Part shown: piece after piece, positions 35,016 to 44,747 of the stretch | Layout: each line of letters starts with the position of its first letter | Numbering within the stretch: the stretch's first letter is position 1 | NCBI RefSeq assembly: GCF_004761975.1 | Contig: NZ_RQII01000004.1 | Span: 1 to 64,000 of the forward strand | Length of the DNA stretch: 64,000 nucleotides | Direction of reading: 5' to 3' | From: Planococcus koreensis | GTDB taxonomy: Bacteria; Bacillota; Bacilli; Bacillales_A; Planococcaceae | The notes under the pieces: model-generated | Told to the model about the DNA's origin: nothing | Databases searched by the model: none | Seen by the model: only the letters and a program-made list of their open reading frames with translations | Position numbers and translations under genes: made by a program

Positions 35016-36110
35016 TTACTCTTCAACTGACAAGCTCATCAAGTAAGCAGCAAGTGCATCAAGCTCTTGCTCTGTGAAATCCTTGCCATCGTTTAAAGCT
35101 TTCGGACTAGGCATCAAATTGCCTGGCTTATATTTTTGTGGATCAGAAATCCAGTTTTTCACTTCTTCTTCATTATGTTCTAAAATGCCGGCTACGCGGT
35201 TGCGGTCGCCGAATGTTGCTACGTTCGGGCCTTGCATTACTCCGCCTTTACCAACACCAGAAGTCGCATGGCATGCGATACAGCCAGCGCCATCAGCTCC
35301 AAAAAGCTGTTCGCCTTCTTGTGCTAGCGTCTCTTCTGCAGGAGGCGTTTCTTCTTGCATTGCGGCTACCCATTGATCGAAATCTTCAGGGCTAAGAGTT
35401 TTAACTTTAAAGTCCATCAATGCGTGTGAAGGGCCGCAAAGCTCAGCACATTTGCCGTAAAAGACTCCGTCTTCAAGTTCTGAAGACTCTTTATCGAACG
35501 TTAAGTAGAAAGTGTTGACGTTTTCAGGGTTGGCGTCCAATTTCCCGCCGATAGAAGGAATCCAGAAAGAGTGTTTAACATCCGCAGCGAGCAGATTGAA
35601 GTAAACTCTTTCGCCTGTCGGAACGACTAATTCCTGTGAAGTAACGATGCCTTGTTCTGGGTATTCGAATTCCCACCAGTACAACATAGCGTTTACATTT
35701 ACAGTCAGGTTGGTCATGCTTCCATCTTCAGCTGCTACGTCCATTGTAGACGTGTCTGCAAGGTCGAAAGTGGAGTAAACCGTTGGAACAGCGATGATTA
35801 AAATCAGCACGATAGGAATAGCTGTCCATAAAAATTCAAGTTTCGCGCTTCCTTCAACTTGTTCAGGAATCACATCTTCGCCAATTTTAGAGCGGCGGAA
35901 TTTTACGATTGCCAAAACATAGATGATAGTAACGACAAGAATGACAAATGCCATTACGGCTGATGAAAGGATCAACATGTTGAATTGATCGCTTGCTACT
36001 TCGCCGGCAGGCAATAATGTGGAGATTTCTTCACGCCCGCATCCTGACAGAAAGACGAGCAAAGCTGTCAATAAAGCGAAAAGACGCCAATTTTTGAGCC
36101 CTTTTTTCAT
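35016..36110 (-). CDS. ctaC: Cytochrome c oxidase subunit II with fused cytochrome c domain (CtaC)
   Basis: Electron entry subunit of the caa3 oxidase. 364 aa lipoprotein: lipobox LSGC with Cys24, two helices (about 45-67 and 90-112), CuA domain with the CAELCGPSH ligand loop, then a C-terminal cytochrome c domain with haem motif CIACH (277-281) and likely axial Met333 in NLMPSP. The fusion defines the caa3 type, which takes electrons from membrane cytochrome c rather than quinol. First structural gene after ctaB. Confidence 0.97.
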   Translation of the reverse strand: MKKGLKNWRLFALLTALLVFLSGCGREEISTLLPAGEVASDQFNMLILSSAVMAFVILVVTIIYVLAIVKFRRSKIGEDVIPEQVEGSAKLEFLWTAIPIVLILIIAVPTVYSTFDLADTSTMDVAAEDGSMTNLTVNVNAMLYWWEFEYPEQGIVTSQELVVPTGERVYFNLLAADVKHSFWIPSIGGKLDANPENVNTFYLTFDKESSELEDGVFYGKCAELCGPSHALMDFKVKTLSPEDFDQWVAAMQEETPPAEETLAQEGEQLFGADGAGCIACHATSGVGKGGVMQGPNVATFGDRNRVAGILEHNEEEVKNWISDPQKYKPGNLMPSPKALNDGKDFTEQELDALAAYLMSLSVEE

Positions 36111-36161
36111 AGCTTTTCATACCCCTCTCTCAATTAAATGAATTTGTTTGAAATGCTGGAT

Positions 36162-37079
36162 CTAGACGAAAACAGCGAAGATGATCATCGATACAAATAA
36201 GATGGTCATATAGTTCAACGAATAGATGAACATCGTTTTCGCCCATTTCAAATCATCTTTCACTTTGAAGCCTTTGATGGCAAGTGCCAGCCATCCAAGA
36301 TTCAATAATGTTGCCAAGATGATGAAGCTTATTCCGAGATCCATTAACAGGAATGGCAGAGGGAACAGCAGCAAAACCCATGCAAGCATGGATTTTTTAG
36401 TGCGGTGGAAACCTTTGACCACTGGCAGCATCGGGATGCCCGCTGCACGGTATTCTTCAGTGCGTTTCATAGCCAATGCATAAAAATGCGGCGGCTGCCA
36501 AACGAACATGATTAAGAATAACGCCCATGCGCCCATACCGAGAGCCGGTTCAACTGCAGCCCAGCCGATAAGCGGCGGGATGGCTCCCGAAATGCTCCCC
36601 ACTATTGTGTTGCCGACATGCCTTCTCTTTGACCACATAGAATAAAGGACGACGTACGCCAAAATTCCTGCAATCCCTAAAACACCAGCTGATACAGAAG
36701 CAGAGAACAAAAATACTTCGCCTAAAACGATGAAAGATGAAGCGAGTGCCAATACAGCAGACGGCTTGAATCTTCCTGTTACAGTCGGACGGGATCTTTT
36801 GCTCGCCATTAACGGATCGATGTCTGTGTCAATGTAGTTATTCATTGCAGCAGAACCAGCAATTATTAAGGCTGAGCCGACCAGCGTATAAACGAGGATG
36901 TCCAACTCTTGCAGAAAATGCCTGTCGGAAAACTGAAATGCTAACCACAAACCTGTAAATACGGTTATTAAATTCGAATTTACGATTCCAATTTTTATCA
37001 AAGCGAGAAAATCTTTCATAAATGTGGTCGTTTCAGTTGTCTGATGGGTTTCTGCAGACAAAGACCGGCCGTTTGACAT
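36162..37079 (-). CDS. ctaB: Protohaem IX farnesyltransferase (haem O synthase) CtaB
   Basis: Membrane prenyltransferase making haem O from haem B for the oxidase. 305 aa with about nine helices of the UbiA fold. The first Asp-rich site is NNYIDTDIDPLMASKRSRPT and the second region is FVWQPPHFYALAMKRTEEYRAAGIPMLP. It opens the ctaB-C-D-E-F unit and is divergent from ctaA, which converts haem O to haem A, the same arrangement as B. subtilis. A GGAGG-containing site precedes ATG 37079. Confidence 0.96.
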   Translation of the reverse strand: MSNGRSLSAETHQTTETTTFMKDFLALIKIGIVNSNLITVFTGLWLAFQFSDRHFLQELDILVYTLVGSALIIAGSAAMNNYIDTDIDPLMASKRSRPTVTGRFKPSAVLALASSFIVLGEVFLFSASVSAGVLGIAGILAYVVLYSMWSKRRHVGNTIVGSISGAIPPLIGWAAVEPALGMGAWALFLIMFVWQPPHFYALAMKRTEEYRAAGIPMLPVVKGFHRTKKSMLAWVLLLFPLPFLLMDLGISFIILATLLNLGWLALAIKGFKVKDDLKWAKTMFIYSLNYMTILFVSMIIFAVFV

Positions 37080-37431
37080 ATAATACCCCCTCCTTTCAAA
37101 GTTGTAAGCATATTCCGCTAACCATAACTATATCTAAATTCCAGCCCATTTTCTACATATAACTGAAATTTCCCGATAAAAGCGATGTTTTCATGTAATT
37201 TGTCTCAGAAATACGCTCCTCTTATCATACATTAGTATCCACGTTATTTTAAGATAGAAAAAGATTTGTTTTTGAACAGTTTGTGAAGGACCCTTCTATT
37301 ATGTCCAAATCTTGAAAGTTTCCGCTATTGCTGATTTTCCGTTGTGTTTTCCAATAACTTTCGCTATTATCGAGTATGCAGGCAACGGACATATTATAAA
37401 AGTTTTCTATAGAAAAAAGTAGGTGGCATCC
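37080..37431. promoter_or_regulatory. ctaB-ctaA divergent regulatory region
   Basis: 352-base gap without a gene. For ctaB, minus-strand TAGAAA-17-TATAGT around 37125-37155 is a plausible promoter. TTTGTGAAG at 37280-37288 matches eight of nine bases of the ResD-type consensus TTTGTGAAT as I recall it; in B. subtilis this region is controlled by ResD. No convincing -35/-10 pair was found for ctaA, though TATTAT lies at 37391-37396. A/T-rich tracts otherwise. Confidence 0.4.
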
Positions 37432-38346
37432 TTGCAACAAAGTAAATACATTAAATGGTTTGCGGTTGCGGCTACAGTCGGCATGCTGCTCATTTTGCTG
37501 GGCGGTGCGCTCGTCACAAAGACCGACAGCGGAATGGGCTGTGGCCGTTCATGGCCAAGCTGCAACGGTGAATTGATTCCCGCTGAAATCACCACAGAAG
37601 TCCTCATTGAATTTTCCCATCGGCTCGTCACGGGCGCTGTCGGAATTTTGATTCTGGTTCTTGGGGTTTGGTCTTGGATCAAGTATGGCCATATCCGTGA
37701 AACGAAATTCCTGGCAGCTATGGCCGTTTTCTTCCTGATTCTACAGGCATTGATCGGTGCTGCCCAAGTCCTTTGGGGGCAAGGCGATTTTATCCTGGCG
37801 CTGCATTTCGGCATCTCGCTCATTTCGTTTGCATCCGTTTTACTATTGACATTGCTGATATTTGAAGTAGACCGTAAATTCGATACAGACCGTTTGGCTA
37901 TCGGCAACAAGCTGAAGTTCCACACAATCGCTGTCACGTTGTATTCCTACATCGTCGTTTATACAGGCGCGTTAGTGCGGCATACTGAAGCAAGCCTTAT
38001 TTGCTCTGATTGGCCTCTTTGCCGCAATGACCAGTTCGCTTTGCCGAATAATATGTTTGAATGGGTCCAAATGGGCCACAGAGCTGCGGCCGGCTTAATC
38101 GTCATTTGGCTGGGCTATATCGCTTGGCACGCATTCAAGAATTACAAAGACCAGCGCGCGATTTACTGGGGCTGGATCACAGCTTTCATCATTGTGCTCC
38201 TGCAGGCAACGACTGGCATGCTCGTGGTGCTGACAAAATTGAACTTGGCAGTAGCGCTATTGCATTCGCTGCTAATTTCATTGCTGTTCGGATTGCTTTG
38301 CTATATGGTTCTTCTCGTATCCAGAAGCAGAGTCAAAAAATCTTAA
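37432..38346 (+). CDS. ctaA: Haem A synthase CtaA
   Basis: Membrane enzyme oxidising haem O to haem A for caa3 oxidase. 304 aa with eight helices in two four-helix halves. GGALVTKTDSGMGCGRSWPSCNG carries the first conserved cysteine pair, and SLICSDWPLCRNDQF the second; EFSHRLVTG, HFGISL and MGHRAAAG supply haem-binding histidines. The start is probably TTG 37432, which has AGGTGG at good spacing and gives the family N-terminus length; GTG 37423 lacks a ribosome-binding site. Confidence 0.93.
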   Translation: MQQSKYIKWFAVAATVGMLLILLGGALVTKTDSGMGCGRSWPSCNGELIPAEITTEVLIEFSHRLVTGAVGILILVLGVWSWIKYGHIRETKFLAAMAVFFLILQALIGAAQVLWGQGDFILALHFGISLISFASVLLLTLLIFEVDRKFDTDRLAIGNKLKFHTIAVTLYSYIVVYTGALVRHTEASLICSDWPLCRNDQFALPNNMFEWVQMGHRAAAGLIVIWLGYIAWHAFKNYKDQRAIYWGWITAFIIVLLQATTGMLVVLTKLNLAVALLHSLLISLLFGLLCYMVLLVSRSRVKKS

Positions 38347-38352
38347 AACAAG

Positions 38353-38396
38353 AAAAGGCGCCGCCATCCACTAGTTCGTGGATGGCGGCGCCTTTT
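38353..38396. terminator. Bidirectional terminator between ctaA and pyc
   Basis: Perfect 19-base-pair stem (38353-38371 with 38378-38396) with a six-base loop, starting seven bases after the ctaA stop and ending 12 bases before the pyc stop. Confidence 0.96.
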
Positions 38397-38408
38397 GAAT
38401 TTTCAGCG

Positions 38409-41400
38409 TTAAGCTCTTTCCATTTCAATAAGCAAATCTCCTGTTGAAATGCCTTCGCCTGCATTGACATTGATTTCTTTGACAATGCCGTCGAACGGGG
38501 CTTGTACAGTCGTTTCCATCTTCATCGCTTCTGTTACCAGGAGATGGTCGCCGCGCTTCACTTTCGCTCCGACTTCCGCCACTACCTTCAAGACAGTGCC
38601 CGGCATCGTAGCCGCAATATGCGTTTCGTTCTTCATGTCCGCTTTCGGGCGGGCTAATGTATCCGCTTCGATCGTCATGTCCTGGATATTGACTTCACGC
38701 GGCTGGCCGTTCAACTCGAAATAGATTGTGCGGTGGCCATCTTTTTGAGGTTCGCCGATTGAGACCATTTTAATCATCAACGTTTTCCCTTTTTCGATTT
38801 CCACTTCTATTTCTTCACCGAGCCTCATGCCATAAAGGAACGTCAATGTGTCCAAAACGGAAACATCTCCGAATTGCTGATTTGTCGCCGAGTATTCCTC
38901 GAATACTTTCGGATACAATGCATAGGCCAATATTTCATGGCTCGTAACCGGACGATCCAATTTCTCGAACAGCATTTTTTCGATGCTGTCAAAATCTGCC
39001 GGCTCCAGCAATTCACCCGGACGCACAGTGATCGGCTTCCGTTCTTTCAGGATGACTGCCTGCAGCTCTTTCGGGAATCCGCCGTGTGGCTGCCCGATAT
39101 AACCTTCAAAGAATTCGATGACCGATTCCGGGAAATCGATTGTTTCACCACGTGTCAGCACCGTTTCTTCATTTAAATCATTTTGGACCATGAACAATGC
39201 CATGTCTCCGACTACCTTAGAAGATGGTGTAACTTTCACCACATCACCGAACAATAGGTTGACGCGGGAATACATTTCTTTCACTTCTTCCCAGCGCATT
39301 CCCAAGCCAACCGCTTTTGCCTGTTGCTGCAAATTGCTGTATTGGCCGCCCGGCATCTCATGGACGTAGATTTCCGAATGCGGGCTATTCATGCCGCTTT
39401 CGAAATCACCATAGTATTTCCGGACATCTTCCCAATAATGCGACAGTTTTTCGAGTGATTGGACATCGGTTCTCACTTCACGCCCGCTGCCTTTCATCGC
39501 GTAATACAATGAATTTGCACTTGGCTGGGAAGTCAGTCCTGCCATTGTTCCAAGAGCCGTATCCACGATATCGACACCCGCTTCAATCGCTTTCGAATAC
39601 AAATAAATGCCGTTGCCGCTCGTATCGTGCGTGTGGAGGTGGATCGGCAATGAAACCGTATCTTTCAATTCTGAAACCAGGCGGTACGCCGCTTCTGGCT
39701 TCAGCAATCCAGCCATGTCTTTAATCGCTAAAATATGCGCGCCGGCAGCTTCCAGCTCTTTTGCCATATCTTTATAATACTGGACCGTGTATTTGTCGCG
39801 GCTCGGGTCAAGAATATCGCCTGTGTAACAGATCGCCGCTTCAGCCACTTTCCCTGATTGGCGGACTTCATCAATCGCCACTTCCATGCCTTTGATCCAG
39901 TTCAAGCTATCAAAAATACGGAATACATCGATTCCGGCATCCCCTGATTTACGGACGAATTCACGGATGACGTTATCCGGATAATTCTTATATCCAACTG
40001 CATTCGCACCGCGGAACAGCATTTGGAACAATACGTTCGGCACCTGTTCGCGCAATTTGATCAAACGCTGCCAAGGATCTTCTTTCAAGAAACGGTACGA
40101 AACATCGAATGTTGCCCCGCCCCACATTTCCATTGAGAATAGATCATTCTGCAAATGCGCGGTTTCTTTGGCGATAGAGAACATATCGTGTGAACGCACC
40201 CGCGTCGCCAGCAAGGATTGATGGGCATCCCTGAATGTTGTATCTGTCAAAAGAACGTCTTTTTGTTCGTGGATCCACTTTGCCAATCCTTCTGGGCCTT
40301 GTGCATCAAGAATCTGTTTCGTACCTGCAGGCGGTGCCGCTGTAATGTCGATTGCCGGCTTCCTCGGAGACGCGAAAATCGGTTTTTTCTTCTTCTCGAT
40401 TCCCGGGAATCCGTTGATTGTCACATTGCCTATATAGTTCAGTAATTTCGTGCCGCGGTCTTTGCGGACCGGAAAAATAAACAATTCAGGAGTCGAATCA
40501 ATAAAGCTTGTATCAAATTCCCCTTTTAAGAAGTTCGGATGTTTTACAACATTTTCCAGGAAAGGGATATTTGTTTTGATTCCGCGAATACGGAATTCCT
40601 GGAGATTGCGGTCCATTTTAGCTGCTGCGTCTTTGAACGTCACAGCCCATGTCGACAATTTCACGAGCAAAGAATCGTAAAATGGCGTAATGACCGCTCC
40701 TTGGAACCCGTTCCCCGCATCCAGTCGGACACCGAAGCCGCCGCCTGAACGATAGACCATCAATTTTCCGGCGTCTGGCATAAAGTCATTCAACGGATCT
40801 TCCGTCGTAACGCGGGATTGGATGGCAAAACCGAATAATGGGATATCTTGCTGCAAAGGCATCGCAATTTCCGGGCTGTGAAGGCTATAACCCATGGCGA
40901 TTTTTATCTGCGCATGGACGATGTCAATGCCCGTCACCATTTCGGTGATCGTGTGCTCCACTTGGATCCGTGGATTGACTTCGATGAAAAAGAATTCTTC
41001 GTTTGCCACAAGGAACTCTACTGTTCCTGCATTTATGTAATCGATATTATTCATCAATTTCACTGCTGCGTCGCAAATGCGGTTGCGCAGTTCGTTGCTG
41101 ATGGAATTTGAAGGAGCAATCTCGACTACTTTTTGATGGCGGCGCTGAATGGAACAGTCGCGCTCATATAAATGGACGACGTTGCCTTCTGCATCCCCTA
41201 GAATTTGGACTTCAATATGTTTTGGTTTGTCGACGAATTTCTCTACGTACATTTCGTCTGAGCCGAAAGCGGCTTTCGCTTCCGATTTGGCGCGTTCATA
41301 CGCTGATGCCAGTTCTTCCTGGTTTCTGACGATCCGCATGCCGCGGCCGCCTCCTCCTAGAGATGCTTTAATCATCAATGGGAAACCTGCTGTTTTGCTG

Positions 41401-41849
41401 AATTCTTCCACTTCCGCCAACGATTCTACAGGGCCGTCTGTACCTGGAATAACCGGTATGCCAGCTGCAATCGCTTGATCGCGGGCCTTGACTTTATCCC
41501 CGAACATGTCCAAGTGGCGTGAAGTCGGGCCGATGAAAACAATCCCTTCTTCTTCACACCGGCGTGCGAAGTGAACGTTCTCAGATAAAAAACCATAACC
41601 TGGGTGAACCGCATCTACTTCAGAGTCTTTTGCGATACGGATAATGTCCTCGATATCCAGATAAGCGTCGATCGGTTTTTTGCCTTTGCCGACTAAATAA
41701 GATTCATCTGCTTTATAACGATGATACGAACCGCTGTCCTCCTGCGAATAAATCGCAACTGTCCGAAGATTCAGTTCTGTACACGCGCGGAAAATCCGTA
41801 TTGCAATTTCTCCGCGATTGGCTACTAAGATTTTATTAATCGTCTTCAC
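38409..41849 (-). CDS. pyc: Pyruvate carboxylase
   Basis: Biotin enzyme making oxaloacetate from pyruvate to refill the TCA cycle. 1146 aa: biotin carboxylase domain (about 1-455; KILVANRGEIAIRIFRA, KASLGGGGRGMRI, RDCSIQRRHQKVVE, EVNPRIQVEHT), carboxyltransferase domain (about 530-800; LTDTTFRDAHQSLLATR, HLHTHDTSGNG), allosteric/tetramerisation region, and a C-terminal biotinyl domain with EAMKMET. Start GTG 41849 is chosen because AAGGGTG is correctly spaced before it; GTG 41861 is an alternative. It directly follows ftsW, as in B. subtilis. Confidence 0.97.
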   Translation of the reverse strand: MKTINKILVANRGEIAIRIFRACTELNLRTVAIYSQEDSGSYHRYKADESYLVGKGKKPIDAYLDIEDIIRIAKDSEVDAVHPGYGFLSENVHFARRCEEEGIVFIGPTSRHLDMFGDKVKARDQAIAAGIPVIPGTDGPVESLAEVEEFSKTAGFPLMIKASLGGGGRGMRIVRNQEELASAYERAKSEAKAAFGSDEMYVEKFVDKPKHIEVQILGDAEGNVVHLYERDCSIQRRHQKVVEIAPSNSISNELRNRICDAAVKLMNNIDYINAGTVEFLVANEEFFFIEVNPRIQVEHTITEMVTGIDIVHAQIKIAMGYSLHSPEIAMPLQQDIPLFGFAIQSRVTTEDPLNDFMPDAGKLMVYRSGGGFGVRLDAGNGFQGAVITPFYDSLLVKLSTWAVTFKDAAAKMDRNLQEFRIRGIKTNIPFLENVVKHPNFLKGEFDTSFIDSTPELFIFPVRKDRGTKLLNYIGNVTINGFPGIEKKKKPIFASPRKPAIDITAAPPAGTKQILDAQGPEGLAKWIHEQKDVLLTDTTFRDAHQSLLATRVRSHDMFSIAKETAHLQNDLFSMEMWGGATFDVSYRFLKEDPWQRLIKLREQVPNVLFQMLFRGANAVGYKNYPDNVIREFVRKSGDAGIDVFRIFDSLNWIKGMEVAIDEVRQSGKVAEAAICYTGDILDPSRDKYTVQYYKDMAKELEAAGAHILAIKDMAGLLKPEAAYRLVSELKDTVSLPIHLHTHDTSGNGIYLYSKAIEAGVDIVDTALGTMAGLTSQPSANSLYYAMKGSGREVRTDVQSLEKLSHYWEDVRKYYGDFESGMNSPHSEIYVHEMPGGQYSNLQQQAKAVGLGMRWEEVKEMYSRVNLLFGDVVKVTPSSKVVGDMALFMVQNDLNEETVLTRGETIDFPESVIEFFEGYIGQPHGGFPKELQAVILKERKPITVRPGELLEPADFDSIEKMLFEKLDRPVTSHEILAYALYPKVFEEYSATNQQFGDVSVLDTLTFLYGMRLGEEIEVEIEKGKTLMIKMVSIGEPQKDGHRTIYFELNGQPREVNIQDMTIEADTLARPKADMKNETHIAATMPGTVLKVVAEVGAKVKRGDHLLVTEAMKMETTVQAPFDGIVKEINVNAGEGISTGDLLIEMERA

Positions 41850-41864
41850 ACCGCAGCACACCCT

Positions 41865-43031
41865 TTACTTTTTGGATTTTTCAAATCTGTGGAACATGGA
41901 GACATTCATCAATACTCCCATAGCTAACGATAACAAAATTACGGACGTTCCGCCATAGCTGATAAATGGAAGCGTTACACCGGTTAGTGGGATCAGCCCG
42001 GTCATGCCTCCTAAATTGACGAATGCCTGAATGCCGATCATGCTTGAGACCCCGGTAGCCAGCATACGGGCCAGCGGGTCTTTCGTTGTCATGGCAATTG
42101 ATAAACCGCGCAAAACGATAAACGCCAAGCCGCCAAGCACAAAAAGTACGCCAAAGACACCAAGTTCTTCTGCGATGACTGACATGATGAAATCAGTGTG
42201 GGGTTCAGGCAGATACCCGAGTTTCTGGATGGATTGCCCAAGGCCTAATCCACTGAGGCCCCCAGAGCCGATTGCCAGGTAGCCGTTGACTATTTGCAGG
42301 CCGAAACCAAGCTCATCGGAGAACGGGTTAAAGAATGCATCAAGGCGGCCAAGCCTTTTTTCAGTGAAAATCATGTCCGAAGCAAAAATCATGATCGGCA
42401 AGATGAATATTGCGGATGCCCCGACGACAATCGCCGCGAGCCGCGCAAAGAATTTGAATTGAATGCCGCTTGCTGCCATCACCGCAAGGCCGACAGCGCC
42501 GATGATCATCATCGAGCCAAGATCGGGTTCTAAGAACACCGACAATAGCACGAGTGTCAGTATAATGACCGGCGGTGCCACAGATTCGTTTAGTTTATTG
42601 ATGTTGCCGTTTTTGTACTTGTTGGCAAAAACACCTGAAAGATAGAAAATGATGCCCACTTTCGCCACTTCGGACGGCTGGATATTGGCAAAACCGAGGT
42701 TGATCCAGCTTTGCGCCCCACCAGCTGCGTAGCCGATGAAGTGAACCAGCACCAAACCGAGAAAGATGACCGCAAGTATGGTCATAAGCATCCATTTTTT
42801 GCTGAAATGCTTATACGGGAATAGCGCTGCTACCGCAAAAACGGGAAACGCCAATGACAGATTGATCAATTGCTGTATGTAGAAGCGGTCCGGATCATCA
42901 CCGTAATAATTGACCGACCAAGCCATGCTGGCGCTGTAGATCATTACCAGACCGAACAAGGTTAAAGCTATGTATACAAAGAATAAAGGGTAATCGAAGT
43001 TTTTTGCGTATCTTTTGATGTATTGTTTCAT
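41865..43031 (-). CDS. ftsW: SEDS-family peptidoglycan glycosyltransferase FtsW
   Basis: Polytopic SEDS protein that polymerises lipid II at the septum with PBP2B. 388 aa with ten helices. Motifs: GGAQSWINLG and IQPSEVAKVGIIFYLSG (catalytic region), PDLGSMMIIG, the large loop with GYLPEPHTDFIMSVIAEELG, and PLTGVTLPFISYGGTS near the end. It is the only SEDS gene in the window and stands apart from the mra cluster, as vegetative ftsW does in B. subtilis. The stop is 15 bases before the pyc start. Confidence 0.95.
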   Translation of the reverse strand: MKQYIKRYAKNFDYPLFFVYIALTLFGLVMIYSASMAWSVNYYGDDPDRFYIQQLINLSLAFPVFAVAALFPYKHFSKKWMLMTILAVIFLGLVLVHFIGYAAGGAQSWINLGFANIQPSEVAKVGIIFYLSGVFANKYKNGNINKLNESVAPPVIILTLVLLSVFLEPDLGSMMIIGAVGLAVMAASGIQFKFFARLAAIVVGASAIFILPIMIFASDMIFTEKRLGRLDAFFNPFSDELGFGLQIVNGYLAIGSGGLSGLGLGQSIQKLGYLPEPHTDFIMSVIAEELGVFGVLFVLGGLAFIVLRGLSIAMTTKDPLARMLATGVSSMIGIQAFVNLGGMTGLIPLTGVTLPFISYGGTSVILLSLAMGVLMNVSMFHRFEKSKK

Positions 43032-43057
43032 GTTTTAAGACCTCTTTTTTCTGGATT

Positions 43058-43090
43058 AGTAAAAAAACTCAAACAAAAGTCGTTTGAGTT
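43058..43090 (-). terminator. Terminator after ylaN
   Basis: Nine-base-pair stem (43066-43074 with 43082-43090) with minus-strand T run, overlapping the region just after the ylaN stop; ftsW is then transcribed by read-through or separately. Confidence 0.82.
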
Positions 43091-43095
43091 TTAAG

Positions 43096-43377
43096 TCATT
43101 TATTTGTGTACGCGTCGTGGAGGATCGAAAGTTTCTTCTCCAGCGTGTCCATTAGGTTTTTGCCGGTTTCGCGGTCAATCAGCCCCAGTTTGACAGCAAA
43201 ATCGATTTCCCTCGACAAGCCGAACATCTGCGTATCGAGCACTTCTTCATATAACGGGCAAGAAGGCAAAGTCAGGTTGTCCATTTGGACTTTTATCAAA
43301 TGCTCTATTTTTTCAGCATCGGCTCTCAGGAGATCCAATGCCTTCAATTGGTAAGTTTGTTCTTCTGTATTTTCCAT
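43096..43377 (-). CDS. ylaN: YlaN family protein
   Basis: Small helical cytosolic protein (93 aa) of the YlaN family, essential under low-iron conditions in B. subtilis and linked to iron sensing with Fur in Bacillales. The centre is strongly conserved: [44 protein letters not shown], containing one cysteine and several acidic residues. It lies directly upstream of ftsW, as in B. subtilis. Divergent from ylaL across 165 bases. Confidence 0.94.
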   Translation of the reverse strand: MENTEEQTYQLKALDLLRADAEKIEHLIKVQMDNLTLPSCPLYEEVLDTQMFGLSREIDFAVKLGLIDRETGKNLMDTLEKKLSILHDAYTNK

Positions 43378-43542
43378 GAGGACTCCCCCATTAATTGATA
43401 TTTATCTCTATTAACCTGTTTAAAGTGTATCTTTTCACAGGTGAAATTGCAAGCCTCTTTCCCGTGTGGAATTAATCCCTTTAGGATTTTGCCAGAAAAC
43501 GGTATACTGATAAAAGAGTTATATTTAATGGAGGTTTTCAGG

Positions 43543-44049
43543 ATGGAATTTATTGTACCTTTCAAAGGAGAAGTTAAATTCAAATTGACTCTGGATCCTA
43601 CGGTCTGGATTTTTGATGACCGCAAGCTCAATTTGGAAACCTATTTTACGGAAGAACATATTGAAAAAGATGAGCTGGAAGAATACAAACGCGGCATGGG
43701 TGAACACTGGTCGCGTGAAATCATGGAAGGCGCAACGGTGCCGCCGACCTTGAATTCGGAAAAGACATACAAAAGAGCGGAAAAAAACGAAATGCTGACA
43801 GGCACTTTCGGCATGAAATTCGCTCCATTTTTGAAAAATGCAGAACCGGAAGCTGGGGCAAGCACTGTCGTATTTGAAACCGCGCATGGCGAGCACGCAT
43901 TTCCAATCGCAGAAGCGCAAGAACTGATCTTCAAGTTCAGCGAAAAAGGCAAGCCTTTGAAAGAAGACGGCCCTGTCCACGTGCTGCTTCCGGACGGCGC
44001 CAACCAAGACAACCCCATTACGGACATTTTAGCGATCCGGGTCGAATAG
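43543..44049 (+). CDS. ylaL: YlaL-like conserved protein
   Basis: 168 aa soluble protein beginning MEFIVPFKGEVKFKLTLDPTVWIFDD, resembling YlaL of the B. subtilis yla region; some genomes label the family as peptidyl-prolyl isomerase, but no fold evidence is visible here. ATG 43543 has GGAGG eight bases upstream; frames starting earlier have no ribosome-binding site. The C-terminus (VHVLLPDGANQDNPITDILAIRVE) is regular beta-like. First gene of a unit with ylaI and a small membrane protein. Confidence 0.72.
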   Translation: MEFIVPFKGEVKFKLTLDPTVWIFDDRKLNLETYFTEEHIEKDELEEYKRGMGEHWSREIMEGATVPPTLNSEKTYKRAEKNEMLTGTFGMKFAPFLKNAEPEAGASTVVFETAHGEHAFPIAEAQELIFKFSEKGKPLKEDGPVHVLLPDGANQDNPITDILAIRVE

Positions 44050-44060
44050 GAGGATTCACC

Positions 44061-44264
44061 ATGCGTGTGCAATGTGTAATCTGTGATACCATCGAAGAAC
44101 TGGTCGACGATACGCTTGAAGCAAAAAGACTCCGCAACCGGCCCATTCATACCCATATGTGCAAAAAATGCCATGACCGGATCACGGAACGGACAAAACA
44201 GCGGATTGCTACCGGAAAGTTCCATTTTTACCGGAGCTCCAGAAGAATTGAGGATGACTTTTGA
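44061..44264 (+). CDS. ylaI: YlaI family zinc-ribbon protein (DUF2197)
   Basis: 67 aa protein with two CxxC pairs (Cys5/Cys8 and Cys34/Cys37) forming a zinc ribbon, and the family-typical AKRLRNRPIHTHMC and TGKFHFYR segments. Function unknown. AGGAGG before ATG 44061; starts 11 bases after the ylaL stop. Its stop TGA overlaps the ATG of the next gene by one base (TGATG), so the membrane protein downstream is translationally coupled to it. Confidence 0.9.
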   Translation: MRVQCVICDTIEELVDDTLEAKRLRNRPIHTHMCKKCHDRITERTKQRIATGKFHFYRSSRRIEDDF

Positions 44265-44727
44265 TGAAAGTGCTTAAAGGCATCTGGATCGGCTTTTGGA
44301 GCGGGCTGCTCCTTGGGCTGCTCCTTAAATGGATCCAGGCTGTGACAGGCGAACAAGTCTACACGCTTCTATTGAACGTTGACTTCATACCGCTTATCGG
44401 CCCCATCAATTGGCCAGAGCCTGTGGAGTTCGCTTTCCACATCATCATCTCTCTTATCATCGGCATCGTTTATGTCTACTTGGCAAAACGCCGCCCGCAT
44501 TCGTTCGGGCAGTTGGTGCTGCTGAGTTTAGCTATGAGCATCCCGTTCTATCTGCTTTACTTCCCTTTGTCCGCTATGGCCATCCGGGAAGATGTTCCAG
44601 GCTTCACTGACGCTGGAGCAATCTTGTATTGGGTTTTCGCCCACTTGACTTACGCAATGGCGCTCCCAGTACTGTATAAAACATTCGAACGCAAAAACGT
44701 CCATCTCAATGAGATGGACCGTTTTTA
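44264..44727 (+). CDS. Small polytopic membrane protein lacking its expected stop codon
   Basis: Unrecognised membrane protein with four to five hydrophobic segments (about residues 7-24, 40-58, 64-80, 87-108 and 120-140), starting at ATG 44264 coupled to ylaI. After FERK (residue ~144) the frame runs without a stop through the terminator at 44693-44726, the ylaH terminator, and on antisense to ylaH and typA until 45313; that later part is clearly not protein-like. If one extra A stood in the A5 run at 44693-44697 the gene would end a few codons later at a TGA in the hairpin loop. I place the end at the terminator. A one-base deletion or assembly error is the likely cause. Confidence 0.6.
44693..44727 (+). 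terminator. Terminator of the ylaL-ylaI-membrane protein unit
   Basis: Hairpin of about 14 pairs (44693-44707 with 44711-44726, loop AAT) followed by a T-rich tail. The core ATCTCAATGAGAT is nearly repeated in the ylaH hairpin 61 bases further on. Confidence 0.82.
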
Positions 44728-44747
44728 TGTTTATAAAGTTCCAACAA

